Shown here: in pieces, positions 6,848-17,206 of the stretch
Layout of the letters: every line of letters starts with the position of its first letter
How positions within the stretch are numbered: position 1 is the first letter of the stretch
DNA from: DASQHM01 sp035632095
GTDB taxonomy: Bacteria; Pseudomonadota; Alphaproteobacteria; Ferrovibrionales; Ferrovibrionaceae
Reading direction: 5' to 3'
Length of the DNA stretch: 18,885 nt
Assembly (NCBI GenBank): GCA_035632095.1
Contig: DASQHM010000010.1
Coordinates: 1-18,885, forward strand
Translations under genes and position numbers: made by a program
The notes under the pieces: generated by a model
What the model was told of the DNA's origin: nothing
Database searches by the model: none
What the model saw: only the letters and a program-made list of their open reading frames with translations

Positions 6848-7965
6848 ATGGCCTTCTTCACCCATTTCCTGCGCGATGTCCGGCAGATCGTGAATCGCGA
6901 TGCCGAGCAGCACGCGATTCCCTCGATGGACGGCGCTCTCAGTCCGAACAGCAAGCTGGATGCCTGCCGCCCGATCGGCGAGCCGGTGCCGCAGGCGGAT
7001 TGTGTTGCGGTTGGCGGTGACGGTTCGATTTACGTGTCCGGCGGTCGTCAGGTGTTGCGCCTGTCGGGGCAAGGCTTCAGTTCGCGCAGCGTCGTTGCCG
7101 AATTCGCGGACAATGCCGGCGGACTTGCCGTCCATCCCGACGGCCGGCTGCTTGTCTGCGTTTCCGGCCGCGGCCTTGCCGCGGTCGATTCCGCGGGCCG
7201 CCAAGCGTGGCTGACGCAAGCGGAGGACAGGCCGCTGCATTGCCTCACGGACGTCGCAGCCACCGCGGACGGCACCATCTTTCTCTCCGAGGGCAGCAGC
7301 CGCAATCGGCCTGAAGAGTGGTGCCGCGATCTGATGGAGAAGAACAGCCTTGGCCGTTTGATCGCGTGCGGTCCGAATTTCGAAGCGCCGACGATTCTGC
7401 TTCGCGATCTGCACTACCCGCATGGGCTGACGCTATCCGCCGACGGCCGGCACCTCTGGTTTACAGAGAGCTGGTCGCATCGCGTGCGGCGCGCTCCGCG
7501 GCAAGGACGCGGCATCGGGGCGCCCGAGACCGTCATTCGCAACCTGCCGGGCTCCCCGGCACGGCTGCGGCCGGCGGCGGCCGGCGGATATTGGCTCAGC
7601 GTCTTCGCCCTGCGCACGCATCTGATCGAGTTCGTGCTGCGCGAGGACGACTACCGCCAAGACATGATGCAAACCATACCCCAAGGCTTCTGGATCGCGC
7701 CGGCGCTTGCGGCGAGCGGGCACTGCCTCGAGCCGATGCAATCGGGGTCCCTCAAGGCGCTTGGTATTCAAAAACCCTGGTCGCCGCCTCGCTCTTACGG
7801 ATTGCTGCTGCGAATCGATGAGGAGGGCGACGTCGTGGAGAGCTTGCACAGCCGCGTCGGCGGCCTCTATCACGGCATCACCGCCGCTTGCGATACGGCC
7901 CAGGGACTGGTGATCGTATCGAAGGGGCACGGGCGCGTGCTGCTGGAACGGCTGGGGGGCGGCGA

Positions 7966-7969
<4 letters not shown>
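6848..7969 (+). CDS. Stand-alone strictosidine synthase/SMP-30-like propeller, likely degenerate in its metal site
   Basis: The 373-residue product is a second propeller of the same family as the C-terminal half of the preceding gene. Matching blocks are TDVAATADGTIFLSEG (from residue 134), YPHGLTLSADGRHLWF (from 190) and LPGSPARLRPAAAGGYW (from 233). Compared with the fused propeller, the metal-site positions differ: GPED becomes QADC (49-52), Asn of FPNG becomes His192, and the Asp-Asn pair becomes Ala238-Arg239; Asp135 is kept. It may therefore lack lactonase-type catalysis and act as a binding, scaffold or sensor subunit, or use another chemistry as plant strictosidine synthase does. No signal peptide is evident, so it is probably cytoplasmic. 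The ATG lies three bases after the previous stop, with AAAGG seven bases before it. Its end overlaps the ATPase gene by four bases (ATGA). Confidence 0.82.
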
Positions 7970-9528
<1,559 letters not shown>

Positions 9529-9538
9529 CCCGCGGCGG

Positions 9539-9562
9539 CGGCTTCGAGGCCGTTAACACGGC
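9539..9562. terminator. Weak alternative hairpins between convergent operon ends
   Basis: The short gap between the ATPase and ureG stops holds two overlapping small stems: CGGCT-TCGA-GGCCG (9539-9552, including one G-T pair) and GCCGT-TAAC-ACGGC (9549-9562). They cannot form together. Neither is followed by a T-run in either direction, so at best this is a weak bidirectional or Rho-assisted end point. Confidence 0.25.
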
Positions 9563-9563
9563 G

Positions 9564-10190
9564 TCACTCGCCCTCGGACAGGCCCCCGGCGCCGCAGATG
9601 AAGGCCGAGATCTCCGCCACGCCGCGATTTTCCTTCAGGTTGGTGAACAGAAAGGGGCGCGCGCCGCGCATCTTGCGTGCGTCGCGTTCCATGACTTCGA
9701 GGCTGGCGCCGACGAGCGGCGCCAAATCGATCTTGTTGATCACCAACAGGTCGGACCGCATGATCCCCGGCCCGCCCTTGCGCGGAATCTTGTCGCCAGC
9801 CGCCACGTCGATGACATAGATGGTGATATCGGCGAGCTCCGGGCTGAACGTGGCCGCGAGGTTGTCGCCGCCGGATTCGATGAAGACCAGGTCGAGCTTC
9901 GGAAAACTGCGGCAGACCTCGGCGACCGCGGCCAGATTGATGGATGCGTCTTCGCGAATGGCGGTATGCGGGCAGCCGCCGGTCTCCACGCCCATGATCC
10001 GTTCCGGCGACAGGGCGCCGGAGCGCGTCAGGAACTCGGCGTCCTCCTTGGTGTAGATGTCGTTGGTCACGACCGCGATGTCGAAACGGCCGCGCATGTG
10101 CTTGCACAGCCGGTCGACCAACGCGGTCTTGCCCGAGCCGACCGGCCCGCCGACGCCGACCCGAAGCGGGCCGTGAGAGCCTGAAGTCAT
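9564..10190 (-). CDS. ureG: Urease accessory GTPase UreG
   Basis: The 208-residue product is the SIMIBI-class GTPase that powers nickel delivery to apo-urease, working with UreD, UreF and UreE in the cytoplasm. The P-loop GGPVGSGKT is at residues 14-22, the CPH nickel-binding motif lies in GGCPHTAIRED, the switch region reads ESGGDNLAATFSPEL, and NKIDLAP supplies the guanine-specific NKxD. Length is typical. The ATG at 10190 overlaps the ureF stop in ATGA, so translation is probably coupled; the longer frame upstream lies within ureF in another frame. It is the last gene of the urt-ure cluster and converges on the ABC-importer operon. Confidence 0.97.
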   Translation of the reverse strand: MTSGSHGPLRVGVGGPVGSGKTALVDRLCKHMRGRFDIAVVTNDIYTKEDAEFLTRSGALSPERIMGVETGGCPHTAIREDASINLAAVAEVCRSFPKLDLVFIESGGDNLAATFSPELADITIYVIDVAAGDKIPRKGGPGIMRSDLLVINKIDLAPLVGASLEVMERDARKMRGARPFLFTNLKENRGVAEISAFICGAGGLSEGE

Positions 10191-10876
10191 GAGCGAAACA
10201 GCCTCGTGTATTGGATTTCGTGGCGCATGGAGCAAATGTCGATCATGGGTGCGGCCGTGCCGATCTGGTCCAACGGCGTGCCGAGCGCATCGGCGACCGC
10301 ATCGCTCACGCTGGCCTCGATCGCGGCCAAAGCCTGCTGGCCCGCCGTCTGGCCGAGCGGAATAAGCCGCACCCCGGCGGAAACGAGATTTGCGGCGAAC
10401 GCCTGCAAATAGCCAAGCAGGATTCGTTCGAGCGGAATGCCGTGCGCCGCGGCGGCGACGCCGACGGCCACGGGAAGCATGATCCGGCCGGTTTGCGTCT
10501 CTGCTGTAAGTCGATCGATCGCCGGCGCCGGCCAGGCAGTCCGGGTCGCCGCGAGGAACGCGGCGCCTTGAGATTCGCTTTCCAAGGCCAGTTCCGCGCT
10601 GCCGCGCCATGCCGCCGACAGCTCGATCGTGTCGGCGAGTGCCGCCCCGTCGCCTCGTGCTGCTGCGTTCCAGGCGGCCGCGAGCAACGCAGCGTCGACG
10701 CGGCCGGCGCCTTGCCGCATCGCTGCCGTGATCCAGCCCACAAGACTTGCCTTGTCGCTCACCAAGCCGAGCTCGACCGCCTGCTCGATGCCGTGACTGT
10801 AGCTGAACGCGCCGGTCGGAAACGCAGGCGACATCCAGGCGAGCAACCGGAAGAGCGAGGCGTCAGAGATGTTCAT
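10187..10876 (-). CDS. ureF: Urease accessory protein UreF
   Basis: The 229-residue, Ala-rich, mostly helical protein matches UreF, which bridges UreD and UreG and gates GTP hydrolysis during nickel insertion. The N-terminal signature LLAWMSPAFPTGAFSYSHGIE is present in slightly longer form, and the C-terminus ends in MRHEIQYTRLFRS, a conserved tail that contacts UreG. The chosen ATG (10876) lies just before the conserved NISDASLFRL start and overlaps the end of ureE by 14 bases. The frame runs further upstream, but that part is antiparallel to no known UreF sequence and coincides with the His-rich end of ureE. There is no clear ribosome binding site, which suggests coupling to ureE translation. 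Confidence 0.95.
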   Translation of the reverse strand: MNISDASLFRLLAWMSPAFPTGAFSYSHGIEQAVELGLVSDKASLVGWITAAMRQGAGRVDAALLAAAWNAAARGDGAALADTIELSAAWRGSAELALESESQGAAFLAATRTAWPAPAIDRLTAETQTGRIMLPVAVGVAAAAHGIPLERILLGYLQAFAANLVSAGVRLIPLGQTAGQQALAAIEASVSDAVADALGTPLDQIGTAAPMIDICSMRHEIQYTRLFRS

Positions 10877-11342
10877 GGCCGTCGCTATCGTGATGATGAT
10901 GCTCATGGACGCCGGAATAGGCGCCGTGCTCCGGATTGAACGCGGCGCGCACCCGCCTGACATGGGCGCCCAAATGCTCGAGCATGTGGACAATGACGTG
11001 GTCGTCGCGGATCAGGATGCGATCCGCGGTCACGTCGGCCGGCAAATGGCGGTTGCCGAGATGCCAGGCGAAGCGCAGCAGATCGGCCGGCCGCACGCCG
11101 CGCACTTCGACCAAATCCTCCCCTGCGGCGCGAACGGCAATCCACGTTCCGTCGTCCAGGGCGAGCCCGTCACCATCGCGCAGCAGGACCGTCTCGGTCA
11201 GGTCGAGCATGAACGGCACGCCTTTATCATCTTGCAGCCGGATCCGGCGCCGATGGCGATCGTCGTAGGTCAGGGTCGCGGTGTCTTGGGCCTTTGACGC
11301 AGGCCAATGTCCCGCCGCTTCGACACGAGTGGCCCGCCGCAC
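10863..11342 (-). CDS. ureE: Urease accessory nickel metallochaperone UreE
   Basis: The product (159 residues from the chosen start) is UreE, which binds nickel and passes it to the UreG-UreF-UreD complex. Visible features are the N-terminal RATRVEAAG strand, the central LRFAWHLGNRHLPADV block with the conserved GNRH, DHVIVHMLEHLG with a metal-binding His, and a His-rich tail VHEHHHHDSDGHEHL suited to nickel storage. The start is uncertain. The frame reaches an ATG at 11396 inside ureC, but UreE proteins usually begin just before the RAT strand, which favours GTG at 11342, two bases after the ureC stop. No ribosome binding site is clear for either, so translation probably depends on ureC. It overlaps ureF by 14 bases. 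Confidence 0.9.
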   Translation of the reverse strand: MRRATRVEAAGHWPASKAQDTATLTYDDRHRRRIRLQDDKGVPFMLDLTETVLLRDGDGLALDDGTWIAVRAAGEDLVEVRGVRPADLLRFAWHLGNRHLPADVTADRILIRDDHVIVHMLEHLGAHVRRVRAAFNPEHGAYSGVHEHHHHDSDGHEHL

Positions 11343-11344
11343 GG

Positions 11345-13057
<1,713 letters not shown>

Positions 13058-13061
13058 GGTC

Positions 13062-13373
13062 TCAGGCCTCCAGCCGGCCGGCGATCTTGCCGTTGAAACC
13101 ATGCACCACGCGGGCGCCGGAGTAGGGAATCAGCCGGACCTCGCGGCTTTGACCGGGCTCGAAGCGAACGGCCGTACCGGACGGAATGTCGAGGCGGCAG
13201 CCGCGCGCCTTGGCACGATCGAATTGCAGCGCCGCGTTGACTTCGAAGAAGTGATAGTGCGAGCCGATCTGGATGGGCCGGTCGCCGGTATTCGCCACGT
13301 TGATCGTCACGCTTCTGCGATCCGCGTTGCATTCGATATCGCCTCCGGCGGGGATCACTTCGCCCGGGATCAT
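13062..13373 (-). CDS. ureB: Urease subunit beta UreB
   Basis: The 103-residue protein is the structural beta subunit of the three-subunit bacterial urease. It begins MIPGEVIPAGGDIE and contains the conserved NTGDRPIQIGSHYHFFEVN and SGTAVRFEPGQ blocks, ending in GFNGKIAGRLE. It packs in the (UreABC)3 assembly and helps place the flap over the active site of UreC. Length is typical for a stand-alone UreB. AGGAGG (13379-13384), which overlaps the ureA stop, stands five bases before the ATG. Confidence 0.97.
   Translation of the reverse strand: MIPGEVIPAGGDIECNADRRSVTINVANTGDRPIQIGSHYHFFEVNAALQFDRAKARGCRLDIPSGTAVRFEPGQSREVRLIPYSGARVVHGFNGKIAGRLEA
13067..13071 (-). promoter_or_regulatory. ureC: Ribosome binding site deciding the ureC start
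   Basis: GGAGG, read on the minus strand inside the last codons of ureB, is nine bases from the GTG at 13057 and 21 from the ATG at 13045. This favours the GTG as the ureC start and couples ureC to ureB. Confidence 0.55.
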
Positions 13374-13383
13374 GGCGGCCTCC

Positions 13384-13686
13384 TCAGCGAATAGGTTGAT
13401 GGACGGTCACCAGCTTGGTCCCGTCCGGAAAAGTCGCCTCGACCTGGATCTCCCCGATCATCTCGGCGACGCCTTCCATGACTTGGCCGCGGGTCAAAAC
13501 GCCGCCGCCATCGCGCATCAAATCCGCAACGGTCCGTCCGTCGCGCGCCCCTTCGACGACAAAGTCGGTTATCAACGCGATCGCCTCCGGATGATTGAGC
13601 TTGACGCCCCGCTCCAGACGCCGCCGCGCCACCATCGCCGCCGTCGCGACCAGGAGCTTGTCCTTCTCTCGTGGTGTCAGGTTCAC
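13384..13686 (-). CDS. ureA: Urease subunit gamma UreA
   Basis: The 100-residue protein is the gamma subunit of urease. It starts MNLTPREKDKLLVATAAMV and shows the family blocks RGVKLNHPEAIALI, EGARDGRTVADLM and the C-terminal VEATFPDGTKLVTVHQPI. The start is a GTG at 13686, supported by AGGGAGG eight bases upstream; the longer open frame upstream runs into ureD and has no UreA-like sequence. A three-codon out-of-frame ATG-CCG-TGA overlaps the GTG and is too close to the ribosome binding site to be the main start. It lies 28 bases after ureD, the widest gap in the cluster. Confidence 0.97.
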   Translation of the reverse strand: MNLTPREKDKLLVATAAMVARRRLERGVKLNHPEAIALITDFVVEGARDGRTVADLMRDGGGVLTRGQVMEGVAEMIGEIQVEATFPDGTKLVTVHQPIR

Positions 13687-13694
13687 GGCATGAG

Positions 13695-13701
13695 CCTCCC
13701 T
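13695..13701 (-). promoter_or_regulatory. ureA: Ribosome binding site of ureA
   Basis: AGGGAGG on the minus strand lies eight bases before the GTG at 13686 and only three bases before an out-of-frame ATG, so it marks the GTG as the true start. Confidence 0.7.
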
Positions 13702-13714
13702 GCGATCGTCTTGT

Positions 13715-14572
13715 CTAGTTGTACCAAAGCCGCGGCATCCTTTGCGGCAATCCGGCAGCGGCATGGCGCAGCGCGCCGATGTAAGCCGAAAGGGCCGCGC
13801 GGACGGCGGCGGCTTCACCCAGAAACCTCGCGAGCAGCACGCCGTTGACCAGAGTGGCGCCGGCCTTGCATGCCGCTCCCCCGGTCAGCGAGCGCGCCAA
13901 TTCAAGATATGAGGGCGCTTCGTCGGCGCTGAAAATGGCGCTACCGAGCGCCTCGGCGCCGCCGAAGGTAAACGGGTTCTGCAGTGTCACGGCCGAATCT
14001 TCGCCGCCGAGCCGCAGCGCGTCGGTCCAAATCAGCCGGCCATTTCGAACGACTTGCCAGCGGTCGAACAGGGCGCCGCCGGAGAACCGCTCGCCGCGCG
14101 CCCAGCGCCCGAAGACGAGGGTATCGCACGCCAAGAGCCGTGCGCCCGGTTCCAGCCGGAACTCGGTGGATCGCTCAAGCCGTGCCCGCGCGAACAGGAT
14201 GGTTTCTTGCGGCAAGCATTCCAGCCAGGCGCCTTCACCGACGTGGGCGGTCATCGCGATGCTGCCCGCATCGCCGAGCGAACGATAGATCTTCTCGGCT
14301 GCTTGCGTAGTGACCGTCGCCGCGGCGCCAGCGCCGATGTCCAGGATGATCCGCAGGCGGTCGCCGCCGGCGATGCCTCCCGAAGTGACCAGCAGGACCG
14401 CCGTGACCGGTTGGCCGGGCCCTGGGTGCGGAAACAAGACGCGGCAGGGCGTTCGCTGATAGAGATGGGCAAGCACGGTGCTGCATTCGCGCCGGACGAA
14501 GCGCAATTCGACGGCACCGTCGCCTCTTTCGAGGCGAGGAGGCAGATGGATATTCGCGGCACGGACCGTCAC
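13715..14572 (-). CDS. ureD: Urease accessory protein UreD (UreH)
   Basis: The 285-residue product is the scaffold that docks on apo-urease and through which nickel is thought to reach the active site, together with UreF and UreG. Family blocks are clear: LFPHPGPGQPVTAVLLVTSGGIAGGD, cut here into its two halves around residues 46-71, then VTTQAAEKIYRS, and LECLPQETILFARARLERSTEF. Length is typical. The start is a GTG at 14572, one base after the urtE stop, with TAAGG directly upstream. No better in-frame start lies before the conserved region. The near-contact with urtE ties the transporter and enzyme halves of the cluster together. Confidence 0.95.
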   Translation of the reverse strand: MTVRAANIHLPPRLERGDGAVELRFVRRECSTVLAHLYQRTPCRVLFPHPGPGQPVTAVLLVTSGGIAGGDRLRIILDIGAGAAATVTTQAAEKIYRSLGDAGSIAMTAHVGEGAWLECLPQETILFARARLERSTEFRLEPGARLLACDTLVFGRWARGERFSGGALFDRWQVVRNGRLIWTDALRLGGEDSAVTLQNPFTFGGAEALGSAIFSADEAPSYLELARSLTGGAACKAGATLVNGVLLARFLGEAAAVRAALSAYIGALRHAAAGLPQRMPRLWYN

Positions 14573-14573
14573 C

Positions 14574-15269
14574 TTACACGGTAAGGTAGCGGCGAACGTC
14601 CGCCTCCACCATGTCGGATTTTCGGCCCGCCAATACGACCTCGCCGCGTTGCATGACGGCGTAGGCGTCGGCCAAGCCGCGGGCGAAGTCGAAATACTGC
14701 TCCACCAGCAGGATCGCCATGTCGCCGCGCTCTGCGAGCCTGCGAATAACGCGTTCGATATCCTTGATTAAAGAGGGCTGTATGCCCTCCGTCGGTTCGT
14801 CGAGGATGAGCAGGCGCGGCCGCGTCACAAGCGCCCTGGCTATAGCAAGCTGTTGCTGCTGGCCGCCGGAAAGATCGCCACCGCGCCGGCGCAGCATGTT
14901 GCGCAGCACCGGAAACAGCTCGAAGATCTCGTCGGATATCTGCCGTGCCGCGCGCGGCATTGCGGCAAGGCCGGTTTCCAGGTTTTCCAGCACGGTGAGG
15001 CGCGGGAATATTTCGCGCCCTTGGGGCACGAGCGCCAAGCCGCGCCGCGAGCGTTCGTGCGGCGGCAACCCGCCGATGTCGCCGCCCTCCCATTGAATGC
15101 TGCCGCGGCGGATGCGCTGCAGGCCGACGATGGCGCGGAGCAGGCTGGTCTTGCCGACGCCGTTGCGGCCGAGCACGCAGGTCACCTCGCCCAAGCGCGC
15201 CTCCAGACTGACCGAGCGCAGCGTGTGGCTGGCTCCGTAATAGAGATCGACCTTGTCGACGACCAGCAT
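14574..15269 (-). CDS. urtE: Urea ABC transporter ATP-binding protein UrtE
   Basis: The 231-residue protein is a LivF-type ATPase. Walker A GRNGVGKT is at residues 34-41, the signature reads LSGGQQQQLAIARAL, Walker B is LLILDEPTEGIQPS, and a switch His lies in the following strand as LLVEQYFDFA (here Glu-Gln, as is common in LivF-type subunits). Assignment to urea uptake rests on the linked urtBCD and urease genes and on its high similarity in style to UrtE. Together with UrtD it should drive urea import through UrtB-UrtC. The ATG (15269) follows the urtD stop by three bases. Confidence 0.95.
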   Translation of the reverse strand: MLVVDKVDLYYGASHTLRSVSLEARLGEVTCVLGRNGVGKTSLLRAIVGLQRIRRGSIQWEGGDIGGLPPHERSRRGLALVPQGREIFPRLTVLENLETGLAAMPRAARQISDEIFELFPVLRNMLRRRGGDLSGGQQQQLAIARALVTRPRLLILDEPTEGIQPSLIKDIERVIRRLAERGDMAILLVEQYFDFARGLADAYAVMQRGEVVLAGRKSDMVEADVRRYLTV

Positions 15270-15272
15270 GGC

Positions 15273-16085
15273 TCAGCGTCCGAGATAGACTTCGACGACG
15301 CGCTGATCGTTCTGCACATGGTCGATCGAGCCCTCGGCCAGAACCGACCCTTCGTGCAACACCGTCACCTTCGCGCCCAGGTCGCGAACGAACTCCATAT
15401 CGTGTTCGACGACCAGAATGGTCCGGTCGCCGGCTAGACCAAGAATAAGCTCCGCCGTGGCAGCGGTCTCCGCATCGGTCATTCCGGCGACCGGTTCGTC
15501 CAAAAGCAACAGCGTCTGGTCCTGGACCAGCAACATGCCGATCTCGAGCCATTGCTTCTGGCCGTGACTCAAGACGCCGGCCCGGTCATGGCGGCGCGTC
15601 AATAGTCCGATTTCGTCGAGAGTTGCCTCGATCCGGTCGGTGCTTTCGCCGCTCAGGCGCGCCAGCAGCGTCTGCCAGATTCGGCGATCGTTCTTCAGAG
15701 CGAGTTCCAGATTTTCGAACACCGTCAAATTCTCGAACACGGTCGGCTTCTGGAATTTCCGGCCGATGCCGAGATTGGCGATGGCGGTTTCGTCCATCCG
15801 GGTGAGGTCGTAGCCTTCGGCGAACAGGACGGTTCCCGCGTCGGGTCGCGTCTTGCCGGTTACGACGTCCATCATGGTCGTCTTGCCCGCGCCGTTCGGG
15901 CCGATCACGGTCCTGAGTTCGCCGGTGCTGACCACCATGGACAGCTCGTTGAGCGCCTTGAAGCCGTCGAAGCTCACGGTGACGCCGTCCAAATACAGCG
16001 CCGAGCCGGTCGCCGCGACGCTGGGCGCGTGGGTCGCCCGGGTCCGCGCGGGGAGGTGCACGATATTTGTCGCTGGCATGGTCAT
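15273..16085 (-). CDS. urtD: Urea ABC transporter ATP-binding protein UrtD
   Basis: The 270-residue product is a LivG-type ATPase. Walker A GPNGAGKTT is at residues 62-70, the Q-loop region holds GRKFQKPTVFENLTVFENL, the signature is LSHGQKQWLEIGMLL with His in the second glycine position (a form usual for UrtD), Walker B is LLLLDEPVAGM, and the switch His is in VEHDMEFVRDL. About 28 residues precede the first conserved strand. ATG at 16085 overlaps the urtC stop as ATGA; a second ATG two codons later is also possible. It pairs with UrtE. Confidence 0.95.
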   Translation of the reverse strand: MTMPATNIVHLPARTRATHAPSVAATGSALYLDGVTVSFDGFKALNELSMVVSTGELRTVIGPNGAGKTTMMDVVTGKTRPDAGTVLFAEGYDLTRMDETAIANLGIGRKFQKPTVFENLTVFENLELALKNDRRIWQTLLARLSGESTDRIEATLDEIGLLTRRHDRAGVLSHGQKQWLEIGMLLVQDQTLLLLDEPVAGMTDAETAATAELILGLAGDRTILVVEHDMEFVRDLGAKVTVLHEGSVLAEGSIDHVQNDQRVVEVYLGR

Positions 16086-17203
16086 GGTCTTGCTTCGCCA
16101 GCAAGCGCGCCGCCGCTTCGCCGCTCGCGAATCTGGCGCGCCACGCCCATGACGCCGCGCGGGAAGATCAACGTCACCATGATGAACAATCCGCCGAGCA
16201 CGAAAAGCCAGGCCTCCGGCGCGGCGCCGGTGAGGTAGGTCTTCGCCAGGTTCACCAGCACGGCGCCGACCACGGCGCCGATCAAGGTGCCGCGTCCGCC
16301 GGCCGCCACCCAAATGGCGATTTCGATAGAGTTGGCCGGGGAGAATTCGCTCGGATTGATGATTCCCACCTGCGGCACATAGAGCGCGCCGGCGAGGCCC
16401 GCTAGCATGGCGGAGACCGTGAATACGAAAAGCTTGGCGTTCGTGACCGAATAGCCGAGAAAACGGACCCGGCTCTCGGCGTCGCGGAGCGCCAAGAGCA
16501 CACGCCCGAGCTTCGAGATCACGATGAACCGGCAAACCAGATACGTGAGTCCGAGTGCCAGCATGGACGCCACATAGAGTCCGAGGCGCGTCGCAGGCGA
16601 CTGGATTTCGAAGCCCAGGATGTCCTTGAAATCGGTCAGGCCGTTATTGCCGCCGAAGCCCATATCATTGCGGAAAAACGCCAGCAGCAGCGCGAAAGTC
16701 ATCGCCTGGGTGATGATCGAGAGATAAACGCCGGTCACGCGGCTGCGAAAGGCGAACCATCCGAACACGAAGGCCAGGATGCCCGGCACGGCGAACACCA
16801 TCAGCACGGCGAATGCGAAGTTATCGAAGCCGTACCAATACCAAGGCAGCGCCTTCCAGTTCAGGAACACCATGAAGTCAGGGAGTATGGGATCGCGATA
16901 GACACCGCGCGTGCCGATCTGGCGCATCAGGTACATGCCCATGCAGTAGCCGCCAAGCGCGAAAAAGGCGCCGTGTCCGAGGCTGAGAATTCCGGCGTAG
17001 CCCCAGACCAGATCGAGGCTCAGCGCCAAGATGGCGTAGCAGGCATATTTGCCGAGCAGCGGCACCGCGTAATCCGGCAAATGAAAAAGCGAACCGCTCG
17101 GGGTGAACAGGTTCAAGGCGGGCGCTACGGCAACGGCGGCGGCGACCGTCAGGAGATAGACCGTCCAGCCCTTGCGGTCGAAGATATGCGCGAAGCGGTC
17201 CAT
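16082..17203 (-). CDS. urtC: Urea ABC transporter permease UrtC
   Basis: The 373-residue inner-membrane protein is a LivM-type permease with roughly eight to ten hydrophobic segments. The block LSLDLVWGYAGILSLGHGAFFALGGY is typical of the family (given here as LSLDLVWGYAG followed by ILSLGHGAFFALGGY), as are YLSIITQAMTFALLLAFF, GFGGNNGLTDF and the C-terminal AAGGRGTLIGAVVGA near the ATPase contact. It forms the channel with UrtB. The ATG at 17203 follows the urtB stop by three bases. Confidence 0.95.
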   Translation of the reverse strand: MDRFAHIFDRKGWTVYLLTVAAAVAVAPALNLFTPSGSLFHLPDYAVPLLGKYACYAILALSLDLVWGYAGILSLGHGAFFALGGYCMGMYLMRQIGTRGVYRDPILPDFMVFLNWKALPWYWYGFDNFAFAVLMVFAVPGILAFVFGWFAFRSRVTGVYLSIITQAMTFALLLAFFRNDMGFGGNNGLTDFKDILGFEIQSPATRLGLYVASMLALGLTYLVCRFIVISKLGRVLLALRDAESRVRFLGYSVTNAKLFVFTVSAMLAGLAGALYVPQVGIINPSEFSPANSIEIAIWVAAGGRGTLIGAVVGAVLVNLAKTYLTGAAPEAWLFVLGGLFIMVTLIFPRGVMGVARQIRERRSGGALAGEARP

Positions 17204-17206
17204 GGC

